Origin: Elusimicrobiota bacterium
GTDB taxonomy: Bacteria; Elusimicrobiota; Elusimicrobia; UBA1565; UBA9628
Length of the DNA: 5,252 bases
Direction: 5' to 3'
NCBI GenBank assembly: GCA_016194625.1
Contig: JACQBB010000140.1
Location: 1-5,252 of the forward strand
Every line of letters begins with the position of its first letter. Positions within the stretch are counted from its first letter, which is position 1. This document shows, piece after piece, positions 5,164-5,252 of this stretch. The position numbers and the translations under genes are program-made. Below the pieces are notes generated by a model that was not told the origin of the DNA, made no database searches, and worked only from the letters and a program-made list of their open reading frames with translations.

Positions 5164-5252
5164 ATGATCAAGGCCCAGATTCTCGTCGTCGAGGACCAGG
5201 CCGCGACCGCGGACCTCATCCTGGAGGTCCTGCGCTCGGAAGGCTACGACGC
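5164..5252 (+). CDS. Response-regulator receiver domain protein (N-terminal fragment, truncated by window edge)
   Basis: The frame from ATG 5164 encodes MIKAQILVVEDQAATADLI and continues into LEVLRSEGYDA at the right edge. This is the start of a CheY-like receiver domain: first beta strand ILVVED, with E10 and D11 as the acidic pair that binds magnesium beside the phospho-acceptor Asp (not yet reached), then helix 1 ending in the typical SEGYD-A turn. The output domain, and so the job of the regulator, is outside the window. It starts 19 bases after the carboxyltransferase stop, so it may be co-transcribed or use its own promoter at 5148-5156. No functional tie to the carboxylase is evident. 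Confidence 0.88.
   Translation, partial: MIKAQILVVEDQAATADLILEVLRSEGYD

Noticed and set aside
3528..5219. Long open frame (563 codons) on the minus strand opposite the carboxyltransferase gene
   Set aside because: Composition is typical of an antisense shadow in GC-rich DNA (Arg/Ala/Val/His/Asp-rich, no recognisable domain), and the plus strand encodes an unmistakable conserved enzyme.

Overview
This is a GC-rich bacterial window (roughly 70% G+C by eye), densely packed with genes and with almost no non-coding DNA. Two divergent gene clusters read outward from a short intergenic region at about 2768-2847. The organism is probably a Gram-negative-type bacterium, because one gene encodes a signal-peptide-bearing outer-membrane barrel of the PorV/PorQ type. 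That family, the base composition and the mix of genes would fit a GC-rich Elusimicrobiota-like lineage, but this is only a guess, since no rRNA or phylogenetic marker is present.

Minus strand, read right to left from 2767: (i) a membrane-anchored coiled-coil protein with a long Lys/Pro/Glu/Ala-rich tail; (ii) a PorV/PorQ-like outer-membrane protein whose true start appears to be a CTG codon at 1769 overlapping the upstream stop codon, so that an ATG-based call at 1622 would lose the signal peptide; (iii) an ECF (group 4) sigma factor; (iv) the first 46 codons of a protein in the usual anti-sigma position, cut by the window edge. The sigma and anti-sigma-like genes are each preceded by the same two-part motif, GAAACC-N17-GTAWTC. 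It resembles ECF-type promoters and could be the sigma factor's own target.

Plus strand, read left to right from 2848: (v) an Sfp-type 4'-phosphopantetheinyl transferase; (vi) the carboxyltransferase (beta/alpha) subunit of a biotin-dependent acyl-CoA carboxylase or decarboxylase, overlapping (v) and probably translationally coupled to it; (vii) after a 19-base gap, the first 29 codons of a response-regulator receiver domain. Genes (v) and (vi) together suggest acyl-CoA, fatty-acid or polyketide metabolism, but no biotin carboxylase, biotin carrier or synthase is in view.

A recurring feature is the layout of starts. Genes that seem to begin a transcript (2767 minus, 2848 plus, 5164 plus) lack a Shine-Dalgarno sequence and have a -10-like hexamer 7-11 bases upstream of the start codon, as in leaderless or near-leaderless mRNAs. 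The clearest internal operon genes (3549 plus, 140 minus) have good Shine-Dalgarno sequences. No tRNA, rRNA, CRISPR array, insertion sequence or convincing terminator was seen, and there is no gene-free stretch longer than about 80 bases.
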